From Anaerococcus jeddahensis (GTDB lineage: Bacteria > Bacillota > Clostridia > Tissierellales > Peptoniphilaceae), in NCBI RefSeq assembly GCF_001182725.1, contig NZ_CWHU01000004.1:1-64000 (forward strand): a DNA stretch of 64,000 nt. The letters are read 5' to 3'. Numbering within the stretch: position 1 is the first letter of the stretch; each line of letters opens with the position of its first letter. Below are positions 9,546 through 18,819 of the stretch, piece by piece. Both the position numbers and the translations under genes were made by a program. The notes under the pieces are model-generated. The model saw only the letters and a program-made list of their open reading frames with translations, made no database searches and had not been told where the DNA came from.

Positions 9546-11525
9546 TTATACCCCAGCAAATTCTCTTTTCATTTTTGCTATTTGGTCACGAATTTCTGCT
9601 GCTCTTTCGAAGTCTAGCTCTTCTGCAGCCTTATACATTTCTGTTTCTAAATTAATTATAATATTTTCAACTTGCTCGTGTGAGAATTCTTCTTTTACTT
9701 CTTCTATTTCATTTGTTGATTTTGTTACTTGGATTATTTCAGCAATATTTTTCTTTATTGTTGTTGGGGTTATGCCGTGTTTTTCGTTAAATTCTGTTTG
9801 GATTTTTCTTCTTCTTTCGGTTTCATCAATGGCTTTTTTCATTGATCTTGTAATTTTATCTGCATACATTATTACTCGACCTTCTGAATTTCTCGCTGCC
9901 CTTCCTATAGTTTGGATAAGGGAGGTTTCACTTCTTAAAAATCCTTCCTTGTCTGCATCCAAAATTGCAATCAAAGAAACTTCTGGTAAATCTAGTCCTT
10001 CACGAAGAAGGTTTATTCCTACCAAAACATCAAATTTTCCAAGTCTTAAATCCCTAATTATTTCACTTCGCTCGATTGTTTTTATGTCTGAGTGAAGATA
10101 TTTTACCTTGATTCCATTTTCTGATAAGTAATCGGTCAAGTCTTCTGCCATTCTTTTTGTAAGAGTTGTAACAAGAACCCTTTCTTTTTTCTCAATAGTT
10201 TGGTGGATATTTTCTATCAAATCATCAATTTGATTTTCAACTGGTTTTACTTCAATTATTGGATCTAAAAGTCCAGTTGGTCTTATGATTTGTTCAATAA
10301 CTTTTCCACCAGTTTTTTCCATTTCATAAGGGCCAGGAGTTGCTGAAACATAAACTGTTTGATTGATTAATTTTTCAAATTCAGGAAATTTTAGAGGCCT
10401 ATTGTCAAGGGCTGATGGAAGTCTAAAGCCAAAATCTACAAGATTTTGCTTTCTTGACCTATCGCCTTCATACATTCCTCCAACTTGGGGAATTGAAACG
10501 TGAGATTCATCAACAAAAAGCACAAAATCGTCTGGAAAATAATCTATTAATGTATAAGGTCTTGAGCCTGGTTCTCTTTGGGATAAGTGTCTTGAATAAT
10601 TTTCTATTCCTGAACAAAATCCAATTTCTTCTAGCATTTCTATATCATAATTTGTCCTTTGTTCAAGCCTTTGAGCCTCGACCAATTTATTTTGATTTTC
10701 AAGCTCAGCTAATCTTTCTTTTAATTCTTCTTTTATTGTTGTGATAGCGGCTGCAGCTTTTTCTGCACTTGTTGCATAGTGACTTGCAGGATAAATATAG
10801 CCGTGGGATATGTGGCTTATAACTTTTCCTGTTAATGAATCAAATTCTGAAATCCTATCAATTTCATCTCCAAAAAATTCTACCCTAATTGCTTTTTCCT
10901 CATTTCCTGCTGGGAAAATATCTAGGACATCTCCCCTTTTTCTAAAAGTTCCTCGTGAAAAATCAAAATCATTTCTTACAAATTGTCTTTCGATTAATTC
11001 TTTCATAACTTCTTCTGGGGAAATTTCTTGGCCTGGTCTTAGTGATAAAACTAATTTTCTATATTCTTCAGGATCTCCCAAGCCATAAATACAAGAAACA
11101 CTCGCCACAATTATTACATCTCGTCTTTCAAAAAGACTCATAGTTGCAGAGTGTCTTAATTTATCAATTTCATCATTGATTGAAGAATCTTTTGCTATAT
11201 ATGTGTCGGTTGCCGCAACATAGGCTTCTGGTTGGTAATAATCATAATAAGAAACGAAATATTCAACGGCATTTTCTGGGAAAAATTCTTTAAATTCTGT
11301 AAATAATTGGTAGGCTAGTGTTTTGTTGTGGGCAAGAACAAGAGTTGGTCTTTGGACATCTTGAATTATATTTGCCATGGTAAAAGTTTTACCAGATCCT
11401 GTAACTCCTTGGAGGATTTGGTGGTGCTTTCCTTTTTTTATTCCTTCGGCAAGTTCTTTAATTGCCTCCGGTTGGTCTCCTTTTGGAGTGTAGTCTGATT
11501 TTAAAATAAATTTATTTTCTTTCAT
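9546..11525 (-). CDS. uvrB: UvrABC excinuclease subunit B
   Basis: DEAD/helicase-fold subunit that verifies the lesion and recruits UvrC; cytoplasmic. It has 659 residues, the normal length. Walker A GVTGSGKT lies near residues 41-48. The damage-probing beta-hairpin region [12 protein letters not shown] lies near residue 95. Helicase motifs DESH and ATPGPYE are present. A C-terminal UVR/UvrC-interaction motif ([17 protein letters not shown]) occupies about residues 625-650. The start ATG is preceded by GGAAGTGTTTA on the minus strand, a moderate RBS. It is transcribed toward uvrA. Confidence 0.97.
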   Translation of the reverse strand: MKENKFILKSDYTPKGDQPEAIKELAEGIKKGKHHQILQGVTGSGKTFTMANIIQDVQRPTLVLAHNKTLAYQLFTEFKEFFPENAVEYFVSYYDYYQPEAYVAATDTYIAKDSSINDEIDKLRHSATMSLFERRDVIIVASVSCIYGLGDPEEYRKLVLSLRPGQEISPEEVMKELIERQFVRNDFDFSRGTFRKRGDVLDIFPAGNEEKAIRVEFFGDEIDRISEFDSLTGKVISHISHGYIYPASHYATSAEKAAAAITTIKEELKERLAELENQNKLVEAQRLEQRTNYDIEMLEEIGFCSGIENYSRHLSQREPGSRPYTLIDYFPDDFVLFVDESHVSIPQVGGMYEGDRSRKQNLVDFGFRLPSALDNRPLKFPEFEKLINQTVYVSATPGPYEMEKTGGKVIEQIIRPTGLLDPIIEVKPVENQIDDLIENIHQTIEKKERVLVTTLTKRMAEDLTDYLSENGIKVKYLHSDIKTIERSEIIRDLRLGKFDVLVGINLLREGLDLPEVSLIAILDADKEGFLRSETSLIQTIGRAARNSEGRVIMYADKITRSMKKAIDETERRRKIQTEFNEKHGITPTTIKKNIAEIIQVTKSTNEIEEVKEEFSHEQVENIIINLETEMYKAAEELDFERAAEIRDQIAKMKREFAGV

Positions 11526-11596
11526 TAAACACTTCCTTTATGTAAATCTTAATTTATTAATATTCGCTTTAAAAAAATCTAATTTTAGTCTTTTCC

Positions 11597-11624
11597 AATA
11601 TACACTTATAGGATTTAAATTCAA
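11597..11624 (-). promoter_or_regulatory. Possible uvrB promoter
   Basis: Minus strand: TTGAAT (11619-11624), 16-bp spacer, TATATT (11597-11602), giving a leader of about 65 nt. No damage-inducible operator is evident between it and the gene. Confidence 0.4.
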
Positions 11625-11789
11625 CTTATTTACTCGGGATTAAAAGCTTTAAATCTTGCCACAAATTCCCCTTTCTGCTATAATTTTTTGTGAATATAAA
11701 AGAAAATAATTAATTTTTAAAATATTTTTAATTTTGGAGAAAATTATAAATAAATACATTTGAGAAAAATATACAATAAAAAGATATCG

Positions 11790-11835
11790 CGAGATCTCTC
11801 CACGCACTCGTTTCGCTCCTTTGGTCGAGATGGGT
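11790..11835. repeat. Right half of a palindromic element
   Basis: Contains GAGATCTCTCCACGCACTCG and GGTCGAGATGGG followed by the AATTAAAG flank typical of class-2 elements. The matching left half is absent. It lies in the divergent gap between uvrB and the P-type ATPase homologue. The rest of 11526-11921 holds only AT-rich sequence and the promoter above. Confidence 0.6.
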
Positions 11836-11921
11836 TGATGGGTGTTTTTAATTAAAGTTTTTCAATTGGAATTTAAAGGCTTAAATTATAGAATGATTTT
11901 AAATTTATGAAAGGTATATAT

Positions 11922-13769
11922 ATGGAAATTTTTAGAAATATGAAAAAAGAGAGAAAAAAGGATCTGATAAGTTTAATATTTTATGCAATTTTACTTGTCA
12001 TAGTCACTTATTTTTACAAGCAAGGTGGGAGGAAATTTTTTATAATTATAAGCTATCTTGCCATGTATTTAATTATTGGAGATGATATTTTTATAAAAGC
12101 TATTGAAGCTTTTTCTAAAAAAAATTTAAAAGATGAAAGTTTCCTTATTACACTTTCTAGCTTCCTTACATTTTTTATAGGATTTTTCCTTGAAGCTTGT
12201 TTAATAGTGCTTATTTTTAATTTTGCTAAATTTTTTAAAAAACTTGCCTTGGACAAGGAGGGGGAAAATTTCAAAAATATTTCTAATATTTTCCCAAAAA
12301 ATGTAAATAAAATTTCATCAAATGGAAAAATTGTAAAAATTTCCACAAAAAATATAAAAAAAGGCGATATTCTTCTTGCAAAAGAAGGTGAAAAAATCCC
12401 AGTTTATGGAATAGTAATCTCAGGCGAAGGGCTTTTGGATACTTCGACTTTAAACGGAGAAAATCTTCCGATTGAAGTTAAAGAAAATTGCCAAGTCTTT
12501 TCTACTTCTGTTTTAAAAACTGGACAAATAAGATATGAGGCAAAAGAAGTTTTTGAAAATTCTTTGGCTTTTGAAATTATGGATTTGATAAAAAAATCTT
12601 GCCAAACAAAAACTGAAAGTGAAATGATAATTAGAAATTTTACTAAGATTTTTACACCAATGATTTTTGCCCTTGCAATTTTTCTTGCAGTAGTTCCTGC
12701 AGTTTTGGGAGCAAATCTTGGTAAATTCGTACAAAAATCAATTAGTTTTATGATTTTAGCAAGTCCTACAAGTATTATTTTGGGGACTTCTCTTCCATAT
12801 ATTTTTGGACTAATCCTTTCAAAGAAAAATAAAATTCTTGTCAAAGACAAAAAAACTTTTGAAAAAATAATCGATAGCCACTATTTTTACACAAATATGA
12901 CCAATACCATGACTCTTGGTGAATTCAAGGTCAAGGATATAATTTATTATGGAAATTATAACAAAAATTTGATTTTGGATTATCTTTATAATTTGGAAAA
13001 ATTATCAAAAAGTCCCATTGGAAAATCTATTGTAAGTAAGCTTAAAAGAAGAGATAATCCTTCATATTTTTTGGCAAAAGAGATTGTAAATGACCTTGAT
13101 ATTTGGGCAAAAACTTATGATAATGAAGAAATAAAAATTGGTAGAAAAGAATTTGTAAATGTAAGTGATGATTCTTTTGACAAGGCAATTTATATGAGCT
13201 TAAATGACAATTTGGTTTGTAAAATTGTTTTGGAAGATTACTTAAAAGATGACGTAAAAGAAAGCATAGATTATTTGAAAAATCAATTTTCTGATATAGC
13301 AATTCTTTCTTCAAACGATGAAATGGAAGTTAAAAATCTTGCAAAAGAGCTTGAAATTTCCTATGGCTTTGGACTTAGTCCAAAGGAAAAATTAAATATA
13401 ATTTTAAATGAGGAAAAAAATGGTCATAAGGTCGTTTTTGTTGGAGATGATAAGCTTGATAAAAATGCTTTAAAAGCTTCTAATGTTGGAATAAGTTTGG
13501 TAAAAAAAGATTGCAATTTTAATTTTAAAAATTTGGATGTAATAATTTTTGATAGAGCCTTTGGAAAAACAAAAGATTTGGTAAAAATTTCAAAAATTAT
13601 TGATAAAAAAGCGAAAAAAAATCTAGCAATTATTATGATAACAAAAATTATTCTTATGATTTTAAGTCTTCTTGGATTTGGCCCAATTTGGCTTTCAATT
13701 GTGGGCGATGTTGGAATTTTGATCTTTACCATTATTTCATCAGTAAATATTTTAAAGAAAAAAATATAG
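11922..13769 (+). CDS. Degenerate P1B-type ATPase homologue (pseudo-ATPase)
   Basis: The overall fold is that of a heavy-metal P-type ATPase: N-terminal membrane helices, an actuator domain (LNGENLPIEV near residue 180), a transmembrane metal-path helix, a P/N domain and C-terminal helices. Every diagnostic motif is altered. The phosphorylation motif DKTGT is replaced by NMTNT, with Asn 325 at the Asp position. The metal-binding CPC is SPT (residues 281-283). The TGE actuator motif is NGE. The HP motif is SP. GDGxND is GDDKLD. The frame is intact over 615 codons, so this is not simple decay. An upstream in-frame ATG at 11907 exists, but AAAGG lies 9 bp before ATG 11922, which I chose. A transport role by ATP hydrolysis is unlikely; a sensing or scaffolding role is speculation. 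Confidence 0.8.
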   Translation: MEIFRNMKKERKKDLISLIFYAILLVIVTYFYKQGGRKFFIIISYLAMYLIIGDDIFIKAIEAFSKKNLKDESFLITLSSFLTFFIGFFLEACLIVLIFNFAKFFKKLALDKEGENFKNISNIFPKNVNKISSNGKIVKISTKNIKKGDILLAKEGEKIPVYGIVISGEGLLDTSTLNGENLPIEVKENCQVFSTSVLKTGQIRYEAKEVFENSLAFEIMDLIKKSCQTKTESEMIIRNFTKIFTPMIFALAIFLAVVPAVLGANLGKFVQKSISFMILASPTSIILGTSLPYIFGLILSKKNKILVKDKKTFEKIIDSHYFYTNMTNTMTLGEFKVKDIIYYGNYNKNLILDYLYNLEKLSKSPIGKSIVSKLKRRDNPSYFLAKEIVNDLDIWAKTYDNEEIKIGRKEFVNVSDDSFDKAIYMSLNDNLVCKIVLEDYLKDDVKESIDYLKNQFSDIAILSSNDEMEVKNLAKELEISYGFGLSPKEKLNIILNEEKNGHKVVFVGDDKLDKNALKASNVGISLVKKDCNFNFKNLDVIIFDRAFGKTKDLVKISKIIDKKAKKNLAIIMITKIILMILSLLGFGPIWLSIVGDVGILIFTIISSVNILKKKI

Positions 13770-13800
13770 CAGGAAAATTAAAACTTCCTGCTAATTTTTT
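13769..13800. terminator. Bidirectional terminator
   Basis: CAGGAA...TTCCTG hairpin (about 13771-13793) followed by AATTTTTTT on the plus strand. It separates the convergent ATPase homologue and the membrane-protein gene; the A-rich 5' side could serve the minus strand less well. Confidence 0.75.
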
Positions 13801-14564
13801 TATACATTTCTAGTTATAGTAAAATCATCTTCATTTTCTATAATTTTATTTTCTCCTTCAATATCACCCGTTAAATTTAAATAATTATCTGCAAGCCTTG
13901 CTGCTATAATTGGAGAAATCAGAATAAAATATATACCCAAAATTCCAGCTCCTACTATAGTAATTCCTATGCCCATTTGAACGCTATCTGCTCCAACGAT
14001 TATTCCAATAATTATTCCAAAAATAAGAATAAGAGGTAAAACTATATACAACAAATATAATAAGATAGTTTTTCCAAATAATTTTCCACCAATTGAAAAT
14101 ACACTTTTAAAAGCATCCGGAATTGATTGGTCTTTATTTCTAGGATCTGAAACTATATGATTTGCGTAGGCTGTAAAAATCGCAAAAATTGCAGTAAGAA
14201 TTGTTCCAAGTAAACCTGCAGATAAAATTCCTGCTGGATTATCTTTTACAGCTGCAAATCCAGCTCCTCCTCCAAATGCCACAGTTAATAAAACTGTTAT
14301 TGCTATAAGCAATAAATTTACAATAATCGCTTTTTTATCTAGTCTTCCAATTTGATTTAAATAATCTCCAAGCCTTCCCTTTCTGTTATTAATTAGGCCT
14401 GAAGCAATAACAAATGATCCTAGCCAAGTTATAATTGAACTGATAATAGAAAAAATTGTGCTTTCATTAGCCTTCTCTCCAAAAGCCATATAAATACCAA
14501 AGCTAACTATTGCAATTATAATTTCAACTAGAATAATTGATCCGTAACTATATTCTCTTTTCAT
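13800..14564 (-). CDS. Membrane protein of unknown function
   Basis: 254 residues. I do not recognise a family. Hydrophobic segments near residues 10-27, 38-60, 80-100, 113-135, 168-190 and 195-215 predict about six membrane helices. Gly/Ile-rich stretches such as LILIFGIIIGIIVG and an acidic C-terminal tail (GENKIIENEDDF) are notable. A conserved-looking polar loop (VSDPRNKDQSIPDAFKS) sits between helices 4 and 5. ATG is preceded by AAAGGAATATT. It stands alone on its strand, convergent with the ATPase homologue and divergent from the GNAT gene. Confidence 0.85.
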   Translation of the reverse strand: MKREYSYGSIILVEIIIAIVSFGIYMAFGEKANESTIFSIISSIITWLGSFVIASGLINNRKGRLGDYLNQIGRLDKKAIIVNLLLIAITVLLTVAFGGGAGFAAVKDNPAGILSAGLLGTILTAIFAIFTAYANHIVSDPRNKDQSIPDAFKSVFSIGGKLFGKTILLYLLYIVLPLILIFGIIIGIIVGADSVQMGIGITIVGAGILGIYFILISPIIAARLADNYLNLTGDIEGENKIIENEDDFTITRNV

Positions 14565-14672
14565 AATATTCCTTTCTATTTTTAATAAATTTCCATCTTC
14601 TAGAAATATTTATACCCAGATTTTTTTCTATAAATAAAAATTATGGGTATAAGCAAAAAAAGAGGTGATAAA

Positions 14673-14948
14673 ATGGAATACAAAATTAATGAAGATGAAA
14701 AACAAATACAAGTTTTTGATGGAGATAAAAAAATTGGTTTTATAAGTCTAGTAAATAAGGGATATTTGATAGATGCCCCTCACACAGAAGTTGACAAAGA
14801 ATATGGTGGTCAAGGAATAGCAGGAAAATTGGTTGACAAATTGGTGGAATACGCAAGAGAAAATAAGAAAAAAATAATTCCAACCTGCCCTTATATCAAA
14901 AATAAATTTGAAAAAGATGAAAAATACAAGGATGTTTATTTTAAATAA
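14673..14948 (+). CDS. Small GNAT-fold N-acetyltransferase-like protein
   Basis: 91 residues with the compact GCN5-related fold of the single-domain YidJ-like family. The segment EYGGQGIAGKLVDKLVEYA near residues 47-65 matches the acetyl-CoA pyrophosphate-binding loop (Q/RxxGxG/A). IIPTCPYIKNKFEKD near residues 70-85 matches the C-terminal signature of these mini-acetyltransferases. The start is ATG 14673, with AGAGGTGAT at the right distance; an upstream in-frame ATG at 14643 lacks such a site. The substrate is unknown. Its terminator hairpin has been duplicated around a repeat element (14967-15273). Confidence 0.85.
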   Translation: MEYKINEDEKQIQVFDGDKKIGFISLVNKGYLIDAPHTEVDKEYGGQGIAGKLVDKLVEYARENKKKIIPTCPYIKNKFEKDEKYKDVYFK

Positions 14949-14966
14949 ATAATTTGAATTAAAAAA

Positions 14967-15273
14967 ATCTCTAGATTGACTTTCGAGAAATCAAAGCGTA
15001 GACAAAGTCAGTTTAGTAATTCATTGTTAATTTAAAAATAAAATTACGCTGCAACCCATCTCGACTAGATAAATATGCCTTGATTTGGCATATTTATCCC
15101 TAAAACTAAATGCGAAAGCATGAAGAAGTTTGCAAAGCAAACGTGTTTTAATGTGAGTGAAACGAACGCATGGAGAGATTCCATGAGATTTCTCCGCTCG
15201 TTACACTCGGTCGAAATGGGAAATTTTTTAGTTTGTCAGCAGTCTGATCTCTCGATTTAGTTTCGAGAGATTA
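14967..15273. repeat. Class-1 palindromic element with duplicated terminator hairpin
   Basis: Core 14994-15246. Left end AAGCGTAGACAAAGTCAG, right end TTTAGTTTGTCAGCAGTCTG. It carries the extra AAATATGCC...GGCATATTT and GTTTGCAAAGCAAAC hairpin modules inside. The 27-bp hairpins at 14967-14993 and 15247-15273 match at 22 of 27 positions. Only the distal copy (ATCTCTCG...CGAGAGAT) is followed by a T-run, and it overlaps the stop codon of the MFS gene. Confidence 0.75.
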
Positions 15274-16401
15274 TTTTTTTCTTCTTCTATAAAATATTCC
15301 TATAATAATTAAATAAATTATGACAAATCCAATAAAGCCCTTTGAAATAGAATTTGTATTAAGAATTTTATCCATAATTTTCATAAAAATTGGAGCTATA
15401 AATACTCCTGTATTACAACCTATAAAAATTAAATTTGTGGCAATTCTTGAGCTGTGTCCTTTTACATATTTGGGAACTTCTGCAAAAATATATGGCATGC
15501 ACATGGATTGACCAAAAGTCAAAAGCAAAATGCAAAGTAAAAATCCTATTAGATTTTTGTCAAAATTAATTATCAAAAAATTTGCCAAAACAAAAAATCC
15601 AAGTCCAAAAAACATGGTCTTATTTTTTAATTTTCTATTTATTGGGGTAAATAAAAAAGCTGAAATCATTCCAACAATTGGAACAAAATTTAAATAAAAA
15701 CTTATATTTACATCCATTCCACGACTTAGGCTTGCCACAAAGGGAAATCTCATTGTCATGGCACTTGCATTTAATAGGACGATCATTGCAAAAATTATAA
15801 AAAGAAAAATATTTGAGTTAAAATTAATTTTTGTCTCATCCTTTCTTATTTTCACATCTTCTACATTAAATTTAAAAAATACCAAAATCAAAAAAGCAGA
15901 CGTATAAAGTAAAAATGTATAAATATAATTAATTTTTACAAGAATTCCTGCAAGAGAAAATAGTATTATTTGTCCAATAAATTCCGCTGCATTTCTTAGA
16001 CCATGAAGTTTGGTTCTTTCTTTGTCATCGTGATAAATAAGATTTATATAATTTGCCGAATGCCCATTAAACATTCCAAGACCTGCACCTAGGATAAATC
16101 TTGAAATAATTATTCCAGGATAAGTTTCAAAAATTACAGGAATAAGCCCGCTAATTCCAACAAGGCCAAGGCCCAAAAGAATAGTTTTTTTAAGGCCTAG
16201 CCAAAGAGCAATATATTCTGCCAAGAATATAAAAATCATTACAGTAAAGCTTGAAAGGGTAATTATAAACTCAGCCTCATTTCTTGTAAGATTGAAAGCT
16301 TCTTGAATATAGACCAAACTTCCAGAAATTATGCTGTTACTTGTTAAAATCAAAGAAATTGATAAAATGGCAATTTTTTCTCTTAATGAATTTTCTTTCA
16401 T
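15271..16401 (-). CDS. MFS transporter
   Basis: 376 residues with about 12 hydrophobic helices, the major facilitator layout. A loop 2-3 segment (LWLGLKKTILLGLGLVG) resembles a weak motif A, and ILGAGLGMFNGHSANYINL near residue 105 fits helix 4. The substrate cannot be told. The start overlaps the stop of the upstream HD gene by 4 bp (ATGA), so translation is probably coupled and the two form an operon. The last codons overlap the terminator hairpin of the convergent GNAT gene. Confidence 0.88.
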   Translation of the reverse strand: MKENSLREKIAILSISLILTSNSIISGSLVYIQEAFNLTRNEAEFIITLSSFTVMIFIFLAEYIALWLGLKKTILLGLGLVGISGLIPVIFETYPGIIISRFILGAGLGMFNGHSANYINLIYHDDKERTKLHGLRNAAEFIGQIILFSLAGILVKINYIYTFLLYTSAFLILVFFKFNVEDVKIRKDETKINFNSNIFLFIIFAMIVLLNASAMTMRFPFVASLSRGMDVNISFYLNFVPIVGMISAFLFTPINRKLKNKTMFFGLGFFVLANFLIINFDKNLIGFLLCILLLTFGQSMCMPYIFAEVPKYVKGHSSRIATNLIFIGCNTGVFIAPIFMKIMDKILNTNSISKGFIGFVIIYLIIIGIFYRRRKK

Positions 16402-16994
16402 TGGCGCTCCACATATTTATCAAATAAAGTTTGTGAAAAATCGATTAAATCGTGAGAAAAATCATTTCTCAAATATTTTTCATTCAAATCTCCAAGCCTA
16501 ACCCTATCAAGGGCGTCGGCGTCTTTGAAAAGTCCTGACAAATATTTTGCCCTTGAAGTATTTTTTACAAAAAATTCATTTATAGTTTGATCCATAATCT
16601 TGTCAGGTCTTGAATGAACTGCAAGAACTGCTTGGAGAATATTTTTATCATTTTCCTTTATTTTTGCATAATCTATTGAATATAAAGCTGCCCTATAACC
16701 GTGTTCAGTATCGTAGGAATCATCAACTCTTTTTGTATCGTGAAGGGCTGCCGCATATCTTAAAATATTTGTATCGTCTTCATTTAATTTATAATAAAAA
16801 GCCAAAAGCATAGAAAGTAAAATCACCCTTTCAATATGACCTTGACCGTGAATGTGACTTTGGTAAAGAATTTTTGTATTCAAATTTTCATAAGTATCTA
16901 GCAAAATTTCATAATAAGAAGAATTTTTAAAATTTTTAAAAAAATCATAATCATCTAGCCACTTATCTTCATTTAAAATTTTCAAAATAAGCAT
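16398..16994 (-). CDS. HD-domain phosphohydrolase
   Basis: 198 residues. The HD signature is clear: HxxGQGHIERV near residue 50, ALHDTKR near residue 87 with the HD pair, and a following Asp in the C-terminal half (KDADALDRVRLGD). Proteins of this type are metal-dependent phosphohydrolases acting on nucleotides or related phosphates; the substrate here is unknown. RBS AGGAG precedes ATG by 6 bp. It is the first gene of a two-gene unit with the overlapping MFS transporter. Confidence 0.85.
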   Translation of the reverse strand: MLILKILNEDKWLDDYDFFKNFKNSSYYEILLDTYENLNTKILYQSHIHGQGHIERVILLSMLLAFYYKLNEDDTNILRYAAALHDTKRVDDSYDTEHGYRAALYSIDYAKIKENDKNILQAVLAVHSRPDKIMDQTINEFFVKNTSRAKYLSGLFKDADALDRVRLGDLNEKYLRNDFSHDLIDFSQTLFDKYVERQ

Positions 16995-17073
16995 AAATTA
17001 CTCCTTTTTTTCTACTTAATTATTATTATATCAAATTGGGTAAATATTTTATATAAATAAGTAGGTGATAAAA

Positions 17074-18003
17074 ATGTTTATGAAAAGAGAAGATATTGAA
17101 AAAAGAATACTAGAATGTATAGAAAAATCAAAAAAATACAAGGAAGTTGGAGAAGTTGCATCCTACATACCAGAACTTTCAAATGTAGATAAAGATGCCT
17201 TTGCCCTATCAATTGTCACAACAAGTGGAGATATTTATAATTTTGGAGAAAGTGAAAAAATATTTTCCGTTCAATCAATTTCAAAAATTTTTACCTTGAT
17301 TATGGCATTAAAAGACAACACAATCGAGGAAGTTTTTTCAAAAGTTGGAACAGAACCAACTAAATACGAATTTAATTCCCTAATTCCAATCGAACAAAGA
17401 GCTGCAAATCCCTTTATAAATGCAGGCGCAATTACAACTACCTCAATGATTTTTGGAAAAAACAAGGAAGAAAAATTTGAAAGAGTAATAGAATTAATAG
17501 ACGAAATGAGCCAAGGCGGGAATTTTTCATTTATGGAAGATATTTATAAATCAGAAATTTCAACCACAGATAGAAACAGAGCCATTGCCTATTATTTAAA
17601 AAGCAAAAATATTTTCGACCAAAACGCTGATGAAGTTTTGGATTTATATGTAAGAATTTGTGCAATAGGAGCAAACGTAGAAACTCTAGCAAGATTTGGG
17701 GCAGTCCTAGCAAACGAAGGCTTTGATATAGATTCCTCAAATTTAATAATTCCACAAAACATAGTACAAATGACAATAGCCCAAATGGCATCATGCGGAA
17801 TGTATGAAACGAGTGGAGAATATTTAATGAAAGTAGGCATCCCATCAAAATCCGGAGTAGGCGGAGGAATTTTAGGAGTAGTCCCAAATAAATGCGGCAT
17901 ATGCGTATATTCTCCAAGACTAGATAAATCAGGAAACTCAGTCGTTGGGAAAAATTTATTAAAAATTTTATCAGCAGACTTAGGGCTTAATATATTTCTG
18001 TAG
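17074..18003 (+). CDS. glsA: Glutaminase
   Basis: Hydrolyses glutamine to glutamate and ammonia; a member of the serine beta-lactamase-fold glutaminase family; cytoplasmic. 309 residues is the usual length. The catalytic Ser-x-x-Lys is in SVQSISK near residue 66, followed by NPFINAGAI near residue 115, ISTTDRNRAIAYYLK near 165 and SGVGGGILGVVPN near 265. I chose ATG 17074, preceded by AGGTG and 6 bp, over an in-frame GTG at 17065 that lies inside that RBS. It is divergent from the HD gene. Confidence 0.95.
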   Translation: MFMKREDIEKRILECIEKSKKYKEVGEVASYIPELSNVDKDAFALSIVTTSGDIYNFGESEKIFSVQSISKIFTLIMALKDNTIEEVFSKVGTEPTKYEFNSLIPIEQRAANPFINAGAITTTSMIFGKNKEEKFERVIELIDEMSQGGNFSFMEDIYKSEISTTDRNRAIAYYLKSKNIFDQNADEVLDLYVRICAIGANVETLARFGAVLANEGFDIDSSNLIIPQNIVQMTIAQMASCGMYETSGEYLMKVGIPSKSGVGGGILGVVPNKCGICVYSPRLDKSGNSVVGKNLLKILSADLGLNIFL

Positions 18004-18018
18004 AAATATGAAAAGGAC

Positions 18019-18046
18019 TTTTTTGTTTTTATTAAAAACAAAAATT
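18019..18046 (+). terminator. glsA terminator candidate
   Basis: TTTTGTTTTTATTAAAAACAAAA hairpin with T-rich and A-rich arms, 16 bp after the glsA stop, just before the GC-rich repeat element. Written in part; arms are TTTTGTTTTT and AAAAACAAAA. Confidence 0.5.
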
Positions 18047-18062
18047 TTATATAAAATTAAAA

Positions 18063-18507
18063 CTCCGTAGACTTAGGGCGGAAGGAACAGGGGACTTCCG
18101 ATTGTCCCCTTTTTCCTTCCCCCTAAGAACCCCCATCTTTATAACCCCTTAACCGGCCCTTGCAGGGGGCAAAATTTAGAAAGAAACTAAAGTTTCTTTC
18201 GATTTTTAAATTGATTATTCGAATTTAATAAAGATAAATACCCAAAATAAATAAATTCTAAGTTCATTAATAGAGAAAAAATAACTCACTTTCGTTCAAA
18301 CAATTTTTTCTCTAATAATGAACTTGAATTTATAATTATTTTTAAATAACAATCAAACTATAAAAACTTGAAAGAAGCGAAGCTTCTTACAAGAAAAGCT
18401 CCATGCAATGGTCGGTTGCAGGGGGGGCAAAAAAGTGGGGGTCGTTAGGGGGAGGAAAAAGGGGGAGAATCGAAACTCCCCCATTTCCTCCCCCTAACAC
18501 AACGAAG
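18063..18507. repeat. GC-rich hairpin-ended element, copy 1
   Basis: The right end, read in reverse, starts CTTCGTTGTGTTAGGGGGAG and holds a hairpin GGGGGAG...CTCCCCC. The left end has a matching hairpin GGGGAC...GTCCCC. Inner arms (CCCCCTAAGAACCCCC and GGGGGTCGTTAGGGGG) are also inverted. Internal hairpins AAAGAAAC...GTTTCTTT and GAAGCGAAGCTTC follow. It has no coding capacity and is far more GC-rich than its surroundings. A second copy is at 40697-41408. Confidence 0.8.
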
Positions 18508-18566
18508 AGTTAATTTTATAAAGTAATATGCTTTAATGTAAAACAAAAATATATAACAAAATTTTC

Positions 18567-18665
18567 AAACTGTCGACAAACTAAAATTTACCCTTTTCCA
18601 CCGAGTGCAACATCCAGAGAAATTTCATGAGATCTCTCCACTCCTTTCAGTCGGTCGAGATGGGT
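18567..18665. repeat. Partial class-1 palindromic element
   Basis: The left end AAACTGTCGACAAACTAAAA is present, then TTCATGAGATCTCTCCAC and TCGGTCGAGATGGG. The right terminal CTACGCTCTG part is missing. The rest of 18508-18779 is AT-rich with nothing recognised. Confidence 0.6.
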
Positions 18666-18779
18666 TAAATCTTTCTTAATTTTAAATTACTAATAATTTA
18701 TTACATATATTTTATCTAGTAAATAACAAAATTTTAAAAATAATTATTTTATTCAATAAAGAAGTAAATTTATATAACA

Positions 18780-18804
18780 AAAAAAGAAGCTTTTTCAAGC
18801 TTCT
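18780..18804 (-). terminator. glnN terminator
   Basis: Minus strand: hairpin GAAGCTTGAAAAAGCTTC followed by TTTTTTT, 16 bp after the glutamine synthetase stop. Confidence 0.8.
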
Positions 18805-18819
18805 AAATTTTTTAAAAAT

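Noticed and set aside
11922..13769. Calling the gene a functional heavy-metal efflux ATPase
   Set aside because: The phosphorylation Asp and the CPC metal site are both replaced, so the usual transport cycle is not possible.
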